IMG/VR virus record: IMGVR_UViG_3300023179_000039
Coordinates: 45,660 to 109,659 of that record
DNA length: 64,000 nucleotides
Source: a virus
Reading direction: 5' to 3' (one strand)
Below are positions 15,422-23,745 of this stretch, in pieces. Below the pieces are notes generated by a model, which saw nothing but the letters and a program-made list of their open reading frames with translations, had not been told where the DNA came from and searched no databases. A program made the position numbers and the translations under genes. The first letter of the stretch is position 1. Each line of letters begins with the position of its first letter.

Positions 15422-15970
15422 ATGGCAGACGTAAATCAATTAATTACAGACTTCTACAGAGTAGCACAAAATCGCGAGTTCGCTCGTGATTATAACTTCA
15501 GAGTATTATCAATTAATACTGGAGGCGCTAGCAACGTAACATTCGATCAAGACGATCTCGTATATGTTAAGACAGCTTCTTTACCTGCCCGTCAAATAAA
15601 AAACGTCGAAGTACCTTACATGGGATTAAACTTTAACCTTCCTGGTAATGCTACGTATCCCGGTTCTGATGCTTATGAAATGGCATTTTATGCTGATGCA
15701 CAGTCTAAAATTCGTCAGAAATTTGAAACATGGTCATTAGATATCTTTAATGACGCTAATTCAACCGGTAACTATTTTGCACCAAAGCAGACAGCTATTA
15801 TTGATTTAGTTCAACTCGATAACCAGCTTAACAAAGTTGCACAGTATCAATTAGTTGGTGTTTCAGTAAGAAATGTTGGCCCGATAAGCTATAACATTGC
15901 TGCTGGCACTGGCGAAACAATTGAATTTACCGCTACAGTTTCTTATCACTATTGGAGAAATATCGGCTAA
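15422..15970 (+). CDS. 19: Tail tube protein gp19
   Basis: A 182-residue tube subunit (T4 gp19 is 163). It has ARDYNFRVLSI near the N-terminus, then VKTASLPARQIKNVEVPYMGLNFNLPG, which is the tube loop and hairpin seen in marine T4-like gp19. A KIRQKFETWSLDIFND helix and the C-terminal strand ETIEFTATVSYHYW follow. It polymerises into the inner tube under the sheath. It lies directly after gp18 as in T4, with its own late box, and uses more GC-ending codons than most neighbours, consistent with high expression. Confidence 0.88.
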   Translation: MADVNQLITDFYRVAQNREFARDYNFRVLSINTGGASNVTFDQDDLVYVKTASLPARQIKNVEVPYMGLNFNLPGNATYPGSDAYEMAFYADAQSKIRQKFETWSLDIFNDANSTGNYFAPKQTAIIDLVQLDNQLNKVAQYQLVGVSVRNVGPISYNIAAGTGETIEFTATVSYHYWRNIG

Positions 15971-15981
15971 TAGTGTCGGGT

Positions 15982-15989
15982 AATAAATA
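15982..15989 (+). promoter_or_regulatory. Late-type promoter box AATAAATA
   Basis: 5 nt before the GTG at 15995; it fixes a GTG start that would otherwise be ambiguous. Confidence 0.65.
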
Positions 15990-15994
15990 ATTAG

Positions 15995-16903
15995 GTGAAT
16001 AACCCGCTCACCGATGCGCTTAATGGTTTAGGTAAAAATTTTACCGGTTTATTTACAGGTACTAATCCGTCTTTTTCTCCTCAAATTACTGATCTGTTTG
16101 GGTTTAATATACCCGGAGTTCCTTTAATTAGTGTACGTGATTATTTCCTCGTACAAATGGAATCTTGGTTTACTTCAATACCAAATTCTACACAATGGAT
16201 AATTGTAATTGATAGATACCCATCATGTTTGAGCACAAGCGTTATTCAAGGTCTTGAGCGTACTGATGGTGCAAAGAAAGGGTTTAATATAGATACTGCT
16301 GCATCGATTTTAAAAAGTTTTCCTTTTCAAAAAATTATAGGTTGCTTGTTTGCACATGAGGTAACTATTCCTACCGAGCAGTTCGAAGTACAAACGGCTA
16401 ATGTTAATAACAACAGAGGATTTTTACCAGGTATTTTAGGTGGTCCGAGGAGTAATGATTTTCCTTCTCTAGTAATAGATTTTCGCGAAACTAACACTTC
16501 ATTTATAGATTTTGTTATAAGACCCTGGGTTATTTTAGCATCACACTTTGGAATGGTTGCACGACCTGGTGACACAGGTAGATCACGTGATCCTAATAAT
16601 GTTAAATGTAATATGACATTACTTAACTATACCCGTACAAGCGCAGGTATTTCAATGGTACCTCGAAAAGCATTTACATTTTTTAATTGTGTGCCTTATC
16701 AAGTCAGTGAACAATCTTATGACTACACAGATGAAAAATTGTTGTCATATCAAACTAGATGGACATATTCGCATTATACAGTAGAGAATAGTTTGTACTT
16801 GCCTATTGGAGACTTAGTGAATAGAATATCTCAAGGTGAAATACCGAGAGTTACAAGCTTCCAAAACGGACTTAGTATTCCTAATCCGGTAAACTTCTTA
16901 TAA
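15995..16903 (+). CDS. Baseplate tail-tube adaptor, gp54-like
   Basis: A 302-residue protein (T4 gp54 is 320). It contains VRDYFLVQMESWFTSIPNSTQWIIVIDRYP, then FAHEVTIPTEQFEVQT, a tube-fold hairpin with a PxEQF motif, and FVIRPWVILASHFGMVARPG. It ends with YTDEKLLSYQTRWTYSHYTV, the closing strand of tube-initiator proteins. These features fit gp54/gp48-type proteins that sit on the baseplate and start tube polymerisation. GTG start with a late box 5 nt upstream; the next gene overlaps by 1 nt. Confidence 0.6.
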   Translation: MNNPLTDALNGLGKNFTGLFTGTNPSFSPQITDLFGFNIPGVPLISVRDYFLVQMESWFTSIPNSTQWIIVIDRYPSCLSTSVIQGLERTDGAKKGFNIDTAASILKSFPFQKIIGCLFAHEVTIPTEQFEVQTANVNNNRGFLPGILGGPRSNDFPSLVIDFRETNTSFIDFVIRPWVILASHFGMVARPGDTGRSRDPNNVKCNMTLLNYTRTSAGISMVPRKAFTFFNCVPYQVSEQSYDYTDEKLLSYQTRWTYSHYTVENSLYLPIGDLVNRISQGEIPRVTSFQNGLSIPNPVNFL

Positions 16904-17742
16904 TGTCATTTCATTTAAACTTTACATCTCCAACACTAAACAAAAATTTTAAACTTAAAGAACTAAGTTTCTCTCAATATAGGACGCTGAATAAATTTTT
17001 AATTAACAATAACAATAATCATATTTCAGAATATTTAGACATCATACTACACGAATGTCTAGTAGAAAAAAATGAGTTCTTAGATCTTTCAAGTTTTGAT
17101 AAATTTTGCGCATTGTTCTTACTTAGATGTACATGTATTTCTCCAGAAATAGAATTTTTAAAGAATAATTTAAAATCAAAAGCTTCTTTACTACCTTTTT
17201 TACAGAAATGTCTAGATTTTAAAACAGAGTTTTTTGAAACTGTTAAAGTAGATGAAAATATTGAATTAAAATTATCTTTACCGAAAATATTTTTCTTTGA
17301 AACTTATTTCGATGCAATGTATGAATCTATTGATTCTGTATATCACAATGGCAACCTTGTAGAATATAGCAACAAAAAAGAACTAGTAGAGATTTTACCT
17401 GCAGGGGTTCTTAATTCTTTAAAAGAGTTTAGTGAAAAAATTACTGACGCTTTTAAGCCATTAGTTTTAAATATTGGCGTAAACGAAAAAGATCAATTTT
17501 CTTTGACACCTTATAATTTGTCGTTTTTAGAAATTTTAAAAGCACTTTTCTCTGCTAATTTAAAAAACATATTTGAACTGCAATATGTTTTAGTTAGTAA
17601 ATGCAGATACAATCCTGACTATGTTGACAAAAACACATTGGCAGAAAATTTAATTCTACTAAGCGTTTATGAAGAAGAAGTAAAAAAGATTAACGAAGAA
17701 CAGAGCAAATCAATTGATAAACAAAATTTAGGTAATAAATAG
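16903..17742 (+). CDS. Putative baseplate hub assembly protein
   Basis: A 279-residue protein whose ATG overlaps the previous stop (TAATG). The N-terminal motif NKNFKLKELSFSQYRTLNKFL resembles the beginning of T4-like baseplate or tail assembly chaperones (gp26/gp51-type, 'KELxFxQYR'). The rest is helical and hydrophobic with many Leu and Phe. Position among tube and hub genes supports a role in hub assembly, either as a structural subunit or as a catalyst absent from the virion. The identity is inferred from context and weak motif similarity. Confidence 0.45.
   Translation: MSFHLNFTSPTLNKNFKLKELSFSQYRTLNKFLINNNNNHISEYLDIILHECLVEKNEFLDLSSFDKFCALFLLRCTCISPEIEFLKNNLKSKASLLPFLQKCLDFKTEFFETVKVDENIELKLSLPKIFFFETYFDAMYESIDSVYHNGNLVEYSNKKELVEILPAGVLNSLKEFSEKITDAFKPLVLNIGVNEKDQFSLTPYNLSFLEILKALFSANLKNIFELQYVLVSKCRYNPDYVDKNTLAENLILLSVYEEEVKKINEEQSKSIDKQNLGNK
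17734..17741 (+). promoter_or_regulatory. Late-type promoter box AATAAATA
   Basis: 5 nt before the ATG at 17747; overlaps the stop codon of the preceding gene. Confidence 0.65.
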
Positions 17743-17746
17743 GCTT

Positions 17747-18496
17747 ATGAGTACTTTTAATTCTGCTTTAAGTTCCTTAGAGTCACTCACAAAAATTTAC
17801 GATATATTTGTACCTTCTCTTAACAAGACTGTCAAATTTAAAGGATTAACTACCAAGCAACAGAAAGAAGCTGTAAAAACCGCTCTAGATAAAAATATAA
17901 CAGGAATTACTTTTTCAAACCTTTTAAATCAGGTTATTATAGAAAATTCTACAGAAAAAAACAAATATCTTCTTTCTGATAGGAGTTATATTGTTACTGC
18001 ACTTCGTGTTACTTCTCTATCTAAAACCTTTACGGTAGATGAAACGGTTGTAGACCTTTCTTTTGTAAGTAACAATAAATTCGCTTTACCTGAGGATTTA
18101 AAAACAAAGGAAATAGTAGATGATAATGTAAAGATATCTGTTTCTATCCCAACCCTAGAAAAAGACACTTACGTTAATAATGAAACTCGTAAGAAATTAG
18201 CAGTACTTCCAGATAATGATAGTTTTGCCAAAGAGTCTATCGGTGAGGTTTTTGTTAATGAATTAGTAAAGTATATCGACTCTTTGACAATAATAGACGG
18301 TCAGCAGCCAACGACTATTGTTTTTAATGAACTAACTTTTGAACAAAAACTTCAAGTTGTAGAAAGCTTGCCTCTTAATATTAATACAAAGCTTGTAGAT
18401 TATATAAATTCAGTAAAACTGTTTGAAAAGAAATACTTTACAGATAACGGTAATACTGTAGATTTTGAGTTAGACCCCACACTTTTTACTGTCTAA
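17747..18496 (+). CDS. Baseplate hub protein, gp26-like
   Basis: A 249-residue protein with KIYDIFVPSLNKTVKFKGLTTKQQKEAVKTAL at residues 16-47. This is close to the start of the T4 baseplate gp26 family ('PSL.K...F..LT.KQQK'). The C-terminal part has a YINSVKLFEKKYF helix and an acidic end. T4 gp26 (208 residues) belongs to the baseplate hub pathway. Its neighbour at 16903 has a similar overall plan, so the two may be diverged paralogues. Own late promoter. Confidence 0.5.
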   Translation: MSTFNSALSSLESLTKIYDIFVPSLNKTVKFKGLTTKQQKEAVKTALDKNITGITFSNLLNQVIIENSTEKNKYLLSDRSYIVTALRVTSLSKTFTVDETVVDLSFVSNNKFALPEDLKTKEIVDDNVKISVSIPTLEKDTYVNNETRKKLAVLPDNDSFAKESIGEVFVNELVKYIDSLTIIDGQQPTTIVFNELTFEQKLQVVESLPLNINTKLVDYINSVKLFEKKYFTDNGNTVDFELDPTLFTV

Positions 18497-18508
18497 TTTA
18501 GTTAAATA

Positions 18509-18516
18509 ATTAAATA
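18509..18516 (+). promoter_or_regulatory. Late-type promoter box ATTAAATA
   Basis: 6 nt before the ATG at 18523 of the tape-measure candidate. Confidence 0.55.
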
Positions 18517-18522
18517 TTATTA

Positions 18523-20445
18523 ATGAATGATGATGGGGTATCTGCTATACTCAATAATAGTGCTGCTATACAACAACAGCTAACTACAATTCTAGCACTC
18601 TTACAAAAGAAAAAAGATGTAGATGGTAATTTTAAACCTGAAGAATTAAAAAATCTTCAAGAAATGCTTTTTCCAGAGCAAAAAAACGATAGAACAGCTT
18701 TTCGCCGTTTAAAGCAAAAACAAAAATCACTTCAAGGTATTCCTGTATCTTTAGACTCTATTTCTCCTGAAGGTAAGAGAGATATTAAGAAGGCTTTTAG
18801 TAACTTATTTTCGTTTAAAATGGAGACAAAAAAACCTGATGAAAAAAGCAGCCCTTGGGCTAAATTATTCTTTGTTATTGCGTTTGTTGTTGGATTTATA
18901 ATTGGTGCTATTCAACAAGTTTTTAAAGATATAAAGTTTTTATTCAGTCTCTTAAAGGGTAAGCTTGCCGGGCTCTTAAAAATGCTAGGCGAAACTAAAA
19001 TTGGTTCTGCTATAAGAGGCCTTTTTAGAGGTGTAAAACTAAAGTTTTTAAATGCTATAAGACAATTAAAAAATACGTCTATAGTAAAATCAATAAGCGG
19101 TTTTTTTAAAGAGCTTAAAGTAGCTCTTAAATCAAAATTTACTAAAATTATTGAAATAAGTAAAAATGCATTAGGTACAGTGGGTAAAAGAATAGGTTCT
19201 ATTTTTAGTAGCGTTAAAAAGGTCATTTCTAAAATAGGCAATTTCTTTAAACCTATTACGAGCTTTTTAAGTAAGTTTAAATCTGTTGGTAAAATTACAA
19301 GTGGTCCCGGCAAACTTATAAAAGGATTTTTAGGCTTTTTTGGTAAAATATCTAAATTTTTTAAACTCGGATTAAAGGTCGGCAAACTTTTTGGTAGGCT
19401 TTTAGGACCATTATTTGCAATTTTTGAGGTGTTTACTGGAATATTTAAAGCATTTACAGATGATAAGCTTACTGATAAATCTTTTATGCAAAAGCTTATT
19501 ACCGGTATTCTAGGCGGTCTAGGAAGCTTTTTTGATTTATTCTCAATTTTCGGTTTGGAATTTTTTAATTTTGATGAAATTAGAGATAGAATAGAAAAAA
19601 TATTTAAACCGTTTAGAGAAGGTAAATGGCTAGAAGGTTTAGGGCAAATTATAAATCAAGTTGTTTCGTGGTTTTTAGCAGTACCTGGTAAAATAGTTGG
19701 CTGGGTTGTAGGCTTCTTTAATAAAGACTTAGGTAAAAAAATAACCGAATATTATCGTAAATTTGATTATTTTGAATGGTTAAAAGGTGTTTTTGCTACT
19801 TTAATGAAGTGGGTAAAAAAATTCGCACACTTTTTTGTTAGTATAAAAGATAAAGTAATAGAAATTTATGATAAAATAAAAGGGTTTTCGTCTACTGTGT
19901 TTGATAAAATAACAAGCTTTATTCAAAAGCTCGTTGATTCGATAGTAAGTATTTTTAGTTTCGGTAAAATTAAAAATTGGATTAAGGAGAAATTAGGATT
20001 TGGTGAAAATAAGCAAGAAGAAACTGGTACCAAGCCTAAGCCTACCGGTGATTTTATTGAAACATCGGAAAGAACATTAACCTCTGGTAGAGGAGCTGTT
20101 AGCTTTGATAAGAATGATGAAATTTTAGCTATGAAAGAAGGCGGACCTATTTCTAATATTTTAAGACGCGCAAGCGACGAAACCTCTGCATCTATAAACA
20201 ATCTTACATCTACCGTAAAGCAAATTAACGATGCTTTTGCAAAATTCGTTAAAGCAGCTACCACTATGCAGCAAAACGAATTAAAATTAATGGCTGAAAA
20301 TATTAACCTTTTAAAAGATATTAGAGAAAAGAAAAATGATTCTAGTGTAATAGTACAAAACAACAACAATAGTAGCATTTTTAATGAAAAAGTAGCTTCT
20401 AATTTAGATTTTAGACGCTCAATGCTTGCTAAAGGAGCATTTTAA
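18523..20445 (+). CDS. Tape-measure candidate (gp29-like role)
   Basis: A 640-residue, Lys/Phe/Gly-rich protein. N-terminal helices (AAIQQQLTTILALLQKK) are followed by a strong hydrophobic segment at about residues 113-135 (FFVIAFVVGFIIGAIQQVF). Then come many short 'F..L/I..K' helices rich in Phe-Lys, a second hydrophobic stretch near 378-400, and a C-terminal coiled coil (SINNLTSTVKQINDAFAKFV). Helical repeats with membrane-like segments are typical of tape-measure proteins. T4 gp29 is 590 residues, so a tail close to T4 length would be expected if this is right. Position between gp26-like and gp48-like genes agrees. Confidence 0.5.
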   Translation: MNDDGVSAILNNSAAIQQQLTTILALLQKKKDVDGNFKPEELKNLQEMLFPEQKNDRTAFRRLKQKQKSLQGIPVSLDSISPEGKRDIKKAFSNLFSFKMETKKPDEKSSPWAKLFFVIAFVVGFIIGAIQQVFKDIKFLFSLLKGKLAGLLKMLGETKIGSAIRGLFRGVKLKFLNAIRQLKNTSIVKSISGFFKELKVALKSKFTKIIEISKNALGTVGKRIGSIFSSVKKVISKIGNFFKPITSFLSKFKSVGKITSGPGKLIKGFLGFFGKISKFFKLGLKVGKLFGRLLGPLFAIFEVFTGIFKAFTDDKLTDKSFMQKLITGILGGLGSFFDLFSIFGLEFFNFDEIRDRIEKIFKPFREGKWLEGLGQIINQVVSWFLAVPGKIVGWVVGFFNKDLGKKITEYYRKFDYFEWLKGVFATLMKWVKKFAHFFVSIKDKVIEIYDKIKGFSSTVFDKITSFIQKLVDSIVSIFSFGKIKNWIKEKLGFGENKQEETGTKPKPTGDFIETSERTLTSGRGAVSFDKNDEILAMKEGGPISNILRRASDETSASINNLTSTVKQINDAFAKFVKAATTMQQNELKLMAENINLLKDIREKKNDSSVIVQNNNNSSIFNEKVASNLDFRRSMLAKGAF

Positions 20446-20451
20446 TAAGTA
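20444..20451 (+). promoter_or_regulatory. Late-type promoter box AATAAGTA
   Basis: Variant box (G at position 6), 6 nt before the ATG at 20458. The same variant precedes the gene at 21777. Confidence 0.55.
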
Positions 20452-20457
20452 AACATT

Positions 20458-21741
20458 ATGGATCAGCTTTTTTCAATTAGTAGGACGCGTTCTTTTTCTG
20501 ATTTTAAGCAAGATAATACTGTTGACGTTGAACCACCAATTTTAGTTGCTCCGCAGAATACGCCTCTTGGTTCTGGCATAGGACAGAGTACTGCAACACC
20601 TTTAGGCGGTGTTGTTGATGTGGTTAGTGGGTTTTACTGGACAAGCTCTAAACTTAATTCTGCAAGAAAAGAAGTACCACGTATTATTTTATCAGAAAAG
20701 AAATTAAAGGCTAACGCGTTGATATCACAGTTAAAATACTCCTTTGGCGCGTCGCGCAATAATGTAAAAGGCATTGTTAACAACTTACCTGATAATCTTG
20801 CAAACCCTCTTCAAAAATGGGTTTCAAAAGCTACAGAAGCTGCAGGCGGTACAGAATTAGGTCAAGCTGCTACTGACGCATACAATCAAGCTGATTACAT
20901 GCAGGATAATAATGATATATACAAAACTAACCCTTATTTAATACCATATCAAAACTTATATATCACCGAGCCTACAGGGTGGGAATTTATTTTACCATAC
21001 TTCGATAATTACAACAACTCTGCACTAAATGCTTTCTCAAACGATATGGGCGGCAGCACAGGACTTAGCTTTCTTCAACAAGCAAGAGATATTGCAACTG
21101 ACATTGCTGAAATAACTAGTGTATTAAGATCACCAACACAAATTACGTTCGTAGAAAAAGCCAAATTTTACAATTACCCATCAGAAGGTGAAGAATTTAC
21201 TTTCGGTTTTCCTCTTATTAATACAGGCGCTGCCACTTTTAATGATGTAGTTAGAAATTGGCAATTATTATTCCTATTATTGTATAATAATAAGCCGTCT
21301 AGAAGAAATGTTTCTGTTGTTGATCCGCCTGTACTTTATCAAGTTGAAATACCTGGAGTAAAATTTCTACCGTTTTGCTACATATCTAATATAGCAGTCG
21401 ACTTTCAAGGGTCTAGAAGAGAAATTAATTTTAATCTATCTACTACAGAAAATTTAAATGTAGATGCTTCTGTTTCATCAATAGGGCCTACTAGAAAAGA
21501 TGAAGTATTACCTGAAAATACTGTTAGATTTTTTAATAATCAATCTTCCACAAAAAATGTAAGCACCATAATACCTGACGCTTACAGTGTAAGAATAACT
21601 ATTAAAAGTTTATTGCCAGAGACTAAAAACTTTATGTATACTGTTCTCAATAAATCAAATCTTGTTTCGACAAATACACTAGGAGCGGGTGTAGAAGGTA
21701 CTTTAAACCCTATAGTTAACGCTAATTTGCCACAAGGCTAA
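20458..21741 (+). CDS. Baseplate tube-cap protein, gp48-like
   Basis: A 427-residue protein (T4 gp48 is 364). The C-terminal half holds the recognisable part: TFGFPLINTG, NWQLLFLLLYNNKPSRRNVSVVDPPVLYQVEIPGVKFLPFCYISNIAVDFQGSRR-type strands (read in segments), and IPDAYSVRITIKSLLPETKNFMY, a closing strand with the Pro-Asp-Ala-Tyr motif seen in phage tube and baseplate adaptor proteins. The N-terminal 150 residues are Ala/Asn-rich. Gene order (tape measure, this gene, gp53, hub) supports gp48; a second gp54-type identity is possible. Confidence 0.5.
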   Translation: MDQLFSISRTRSFSDFKQDNTVDVEPPILVAPQNTPLGSGIGQSTATPLGGVVDVVSGFYWTSSKLNSARKEVPRIILSEKKLKANALISQLKYSFGASRNNVKGIVNNLPDNLANPLQKWVSKATEAAGGTELGQAATDAYNQADYMQDNNDIYKTNPYLIPYQNLYITEPTGWEFILPYFDNYNNSALNAFSNDMGGSTGLSFLQQARDIATDIAEITSVLRSPTQITFVEKAKFYNYPSEGEEFTFGFPLINTGAATFNDVVRNWQLLFLLLYNNKPSRRNVSVVDPPVLYQVEIPGVKFLPFCYISNIAVDFQGSRREINFNLSTTENLNVDASVSSIGPTRKDEVLPENTVRFFNNQSSTKNVSTIIPDAYSVRITIKSLLPETKNFMYTVLNKSNLVSTNTLGAGVEGTLNPIVNANLPQG

Positions 21742-21763
21742 CATAGTTAAATTAATATATTAC

Positions 21764-21771
21764 AATAAGTA
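21764..21771 (+). promoter_or_regulatory. Late-type promoter box AATAAGTA
   Basis: Variant box, 5 nt before the ATG at 21777. It drives the gp53/hub operon (21777-26132). Confidence 0.6.
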
Positions 21772-21776
21772 ATATT

Positions 21777-22142
21777 ATGGACGGCGAATTTCAGAGCCAA
21801 ATTGCTGGATTACCCGGTTTAAAGAGTTTTAGATATGAAAATATTTTTAAACTATACAAAACCGACAACGATCAGTATTATTATAACCTATTACAATCAG
21901 TTTTTTTGCCGGAAAAAATAAGCGAAAATTACATTTACTATCAATTAATTACCACTAAAATGCCTTGGACGATTGTAAGCTTTAATGCTTATAAAACCAT
22001 AGAATTGTGGTGGCTTATTTGTTTAACTAATAAGATTTATAATCCCGTTATTTTTCCCGAAGAAAATACATTAGTAAAAATTATTAAACCGCCCTTTGTT
22101 TCTGCAGTTATTAATGAAATAAGCAATTCTATAAAGAAATAA
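21777..22142 (+). CDS. 53: Baseplate wedge protein gp53-like (short)
   Basis: A 121-residue protein. It has MPWTIVSFNAYKTIELWWLICLTNKIYNPVIFP, a LysM-like module in which a lipid- or protein-facing helix ends in a WWLICL core, then LVKIIKPPFVSAVINEI. This is the C-terminal pattern of T4 gp53 and related wedge proteins. T4 gp53 is 196 residues, so this one is reduced. It heads an operon with the hub genes; the next gene starts 1 nt after its stop. Confidence 0.6.
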   Translation: MDGEFQSQIAGLPGLKSFRYENIFKLYKTDNDQYYYNLLQSVFLPEKISENYIYYQLITTKMPWTIVSFNAYKTIELWWLICLTNKIYNPVIFPEENTLVKIIKPPFVSAVINEISNSIKK

Positions 22143-22143
22143 T

Positions 22144-23745
22144 ATGGCCACGAGTATTATAACTACCGGTACTAATAACAATGCTAATGACACATCTAAC
22201 CGCTTTAAAACGGTTATTAATAATAACCCATACAAGTTTAATATAGGGTTAGCAACCTCTGATGGTAGATATCAAGAACTAAGAGTAGGTGCTATTAACA
22301 ATCTAGTCATTCAAGATACTTTTTTAAATTTTTACACAACCGGATATATCATTATTAATAATACTTTTGATGCTGTTGAAAGATTATCTGAGTTTGAAAA
22401 TTCAAAAAACACACAGACAACAAATAATAACTCTTCTGTTCAAGGATATCTGATGAGGGGCGATGCAAGAGATGTGTTAATTGTCGATATTATGCCTGAT
22501 TTATCTGAAAATGCAAATTACGGTAACGTAAAAGATTCTAATGCCGACAAAGCTTTTAAAATGTCATATATTTTTGCCATATACAATACAGAAGAAATAT
22601 TAGGTAATTCACCAGGACAAAAATTTAAAAAAATGTATTTTTGGGATATGTATTACGAGCTTTTAAGAGAAAAAAATTCTTATTTTTCCACAGCAAATTC
22701 TATTAATAGTCAACAGATATCTTCTTTCGACGATAATGAAAGAGGAGTATTTACTGGAGATGCAGTAAAAGCGTTTTTAACAGACTTTTTTAAAGATGAT
22801 GATGGATGGCCCGTTAAGATAGGTAATACTTTTGATCAAGGATCTACTAAAATATTTTTTTCAGCTCCTGCTAGATACAAAGGTATAGATTGCTTGCACT
22901 ATCTACTCGATAGACACACATCTAGTGTTAAAAATAGTTATGATAAAGCGTTTTTGAGAATTGATAGAAGTGATAGTACGTTTAATCTAGAGAGTTTAAA
23001 TGATATTTTTAAAAACGCATTAAACAACTCGTCAAACAATCAAGCTGTAATTGGATCTAGTTATCTAGAAACGTTTAAATTAGGTGCTTATTCACAGACA
23101 AGGGAAACGTCTTATGAAATAGAGAGTGTAAGCTTTACTCCTTTAAACGCTTTGTTCATGGACAAGTATGGAACAATTAACAATTTTACTGTAGACCCTA
23201 TGCCTGGTGAATTCACACAGGAATTTATTGCTCCTGTATTAGTTCACAGTTACAGTCATAATGAAAAGCTATTTCAAATTGATCAAGAAAGAAATTCTAT
23301 GAATGCTTCACTTAGCGTTTACAAAACAAATTACGTAGACATATTTAAAAATGCAGGTCAAAATACAGGTGAAATTTTTGAAAATTTATTTCCTGGACAA
23401 TATAGGTTAACTAATAAAAATGTTAAAAACGTGTTTTCTATCATAAGTGATGATCCCGATCAACGCCTTTCTCAAGGTAGAAATAAAGTACTATTAAATT
23501 CAGTATTTTTTAATAATACGGTAAATTTTAGAGTTCCTGGTGCTACGTTTAGACAGTCAGGTCAATTTATGGGATTAACGTTTGACGGTGCAGGAATTAA
23601 GAGTGAATTTAATAAAAAACTGCTTGGTGTATATTTTATTATTGATGTTAAACATATTTTTACTGGAAATGAATATTTTAATGAATTAAAGTGCGTAAAA
23701 ACATATAACAGCGATAATCTATTATTGAACCCGGATAGCAAATAA
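22144..23745 (+). CDS. Baseplate hub protein, gp27-like
   Basis: A 533-residue protein (T4 gp27 is 391). The N-terminal half has barrel-like strands (YKFNIGLATSDGRYQELRVGAINNLVIQDTFLNFYTTG, read in segments) and an IDCLHYLLDRHTSS element found in gpD/VgrG/gp27 hub proteins. The C-terminal half ends with VNFRVPGATFRQSGQFMGLTFDG, the 'VPG.T.R.G..' barrel strand of the same fold, and LLGVYFIIDVKHIFTGNEYFNELKCVKT, a closing pattern typical of hub proteins. It should form the trimeric ring that joins tube and spike. The lytic hub protein follows with 1 nt overlap. Confidence 0.55.
   Translation: MATSIITTGTNNNANDTSNRFKTVINNNPYKFNIGLATSDGRYQELRVGAINNLVIQDTFLNFYTTGYIIINNTFDAVERLSEFENSKNTQTTNNNSSVQGYLMRGDARDVLIVDIMPDLSENANYGNVKDSNADKAFKMSYIFAIYNTEEILGNSPGQKFKKMYFWDMYYELLREKNSYFSTANSINSQQISSFDDNERGVFTGDAVKAFLTDFFKDDDGWPVKIGNTFDQGSTKIFFSAPARYKGIDCLHYLLDRHTSSVKNSYDKAFLRIDRSDSTFNLESLNDIFKNALNNSSNNQAVIGSSYLETFKLGAYSQTRETSYEIESVSFTPLNALFMDKYGTINNFTVDPMPGEFTQEFIAPVLVHSYSHNEKLFQIDQERNSMNASLSVYKTNYVDIFKNAGQNTGEIFENLFPGQYRLTNKNVKNVFSIISDDPDQRLSQGRNKVLLNSVFFNNTVNFRVPGATFRQSGQFMGLTFDGAGIKSEFNKKLLGVYFIIDVKHIFTGNEYFNELKCVKTYNSDNLLLNPDSK

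Noticed and set aside
16903-18496. Programmed frameshift between two tail-chaperone-like genes
   Set aside because: The second gene has its own late box and ATG and does not overlap the first, so no frameshift is needed.
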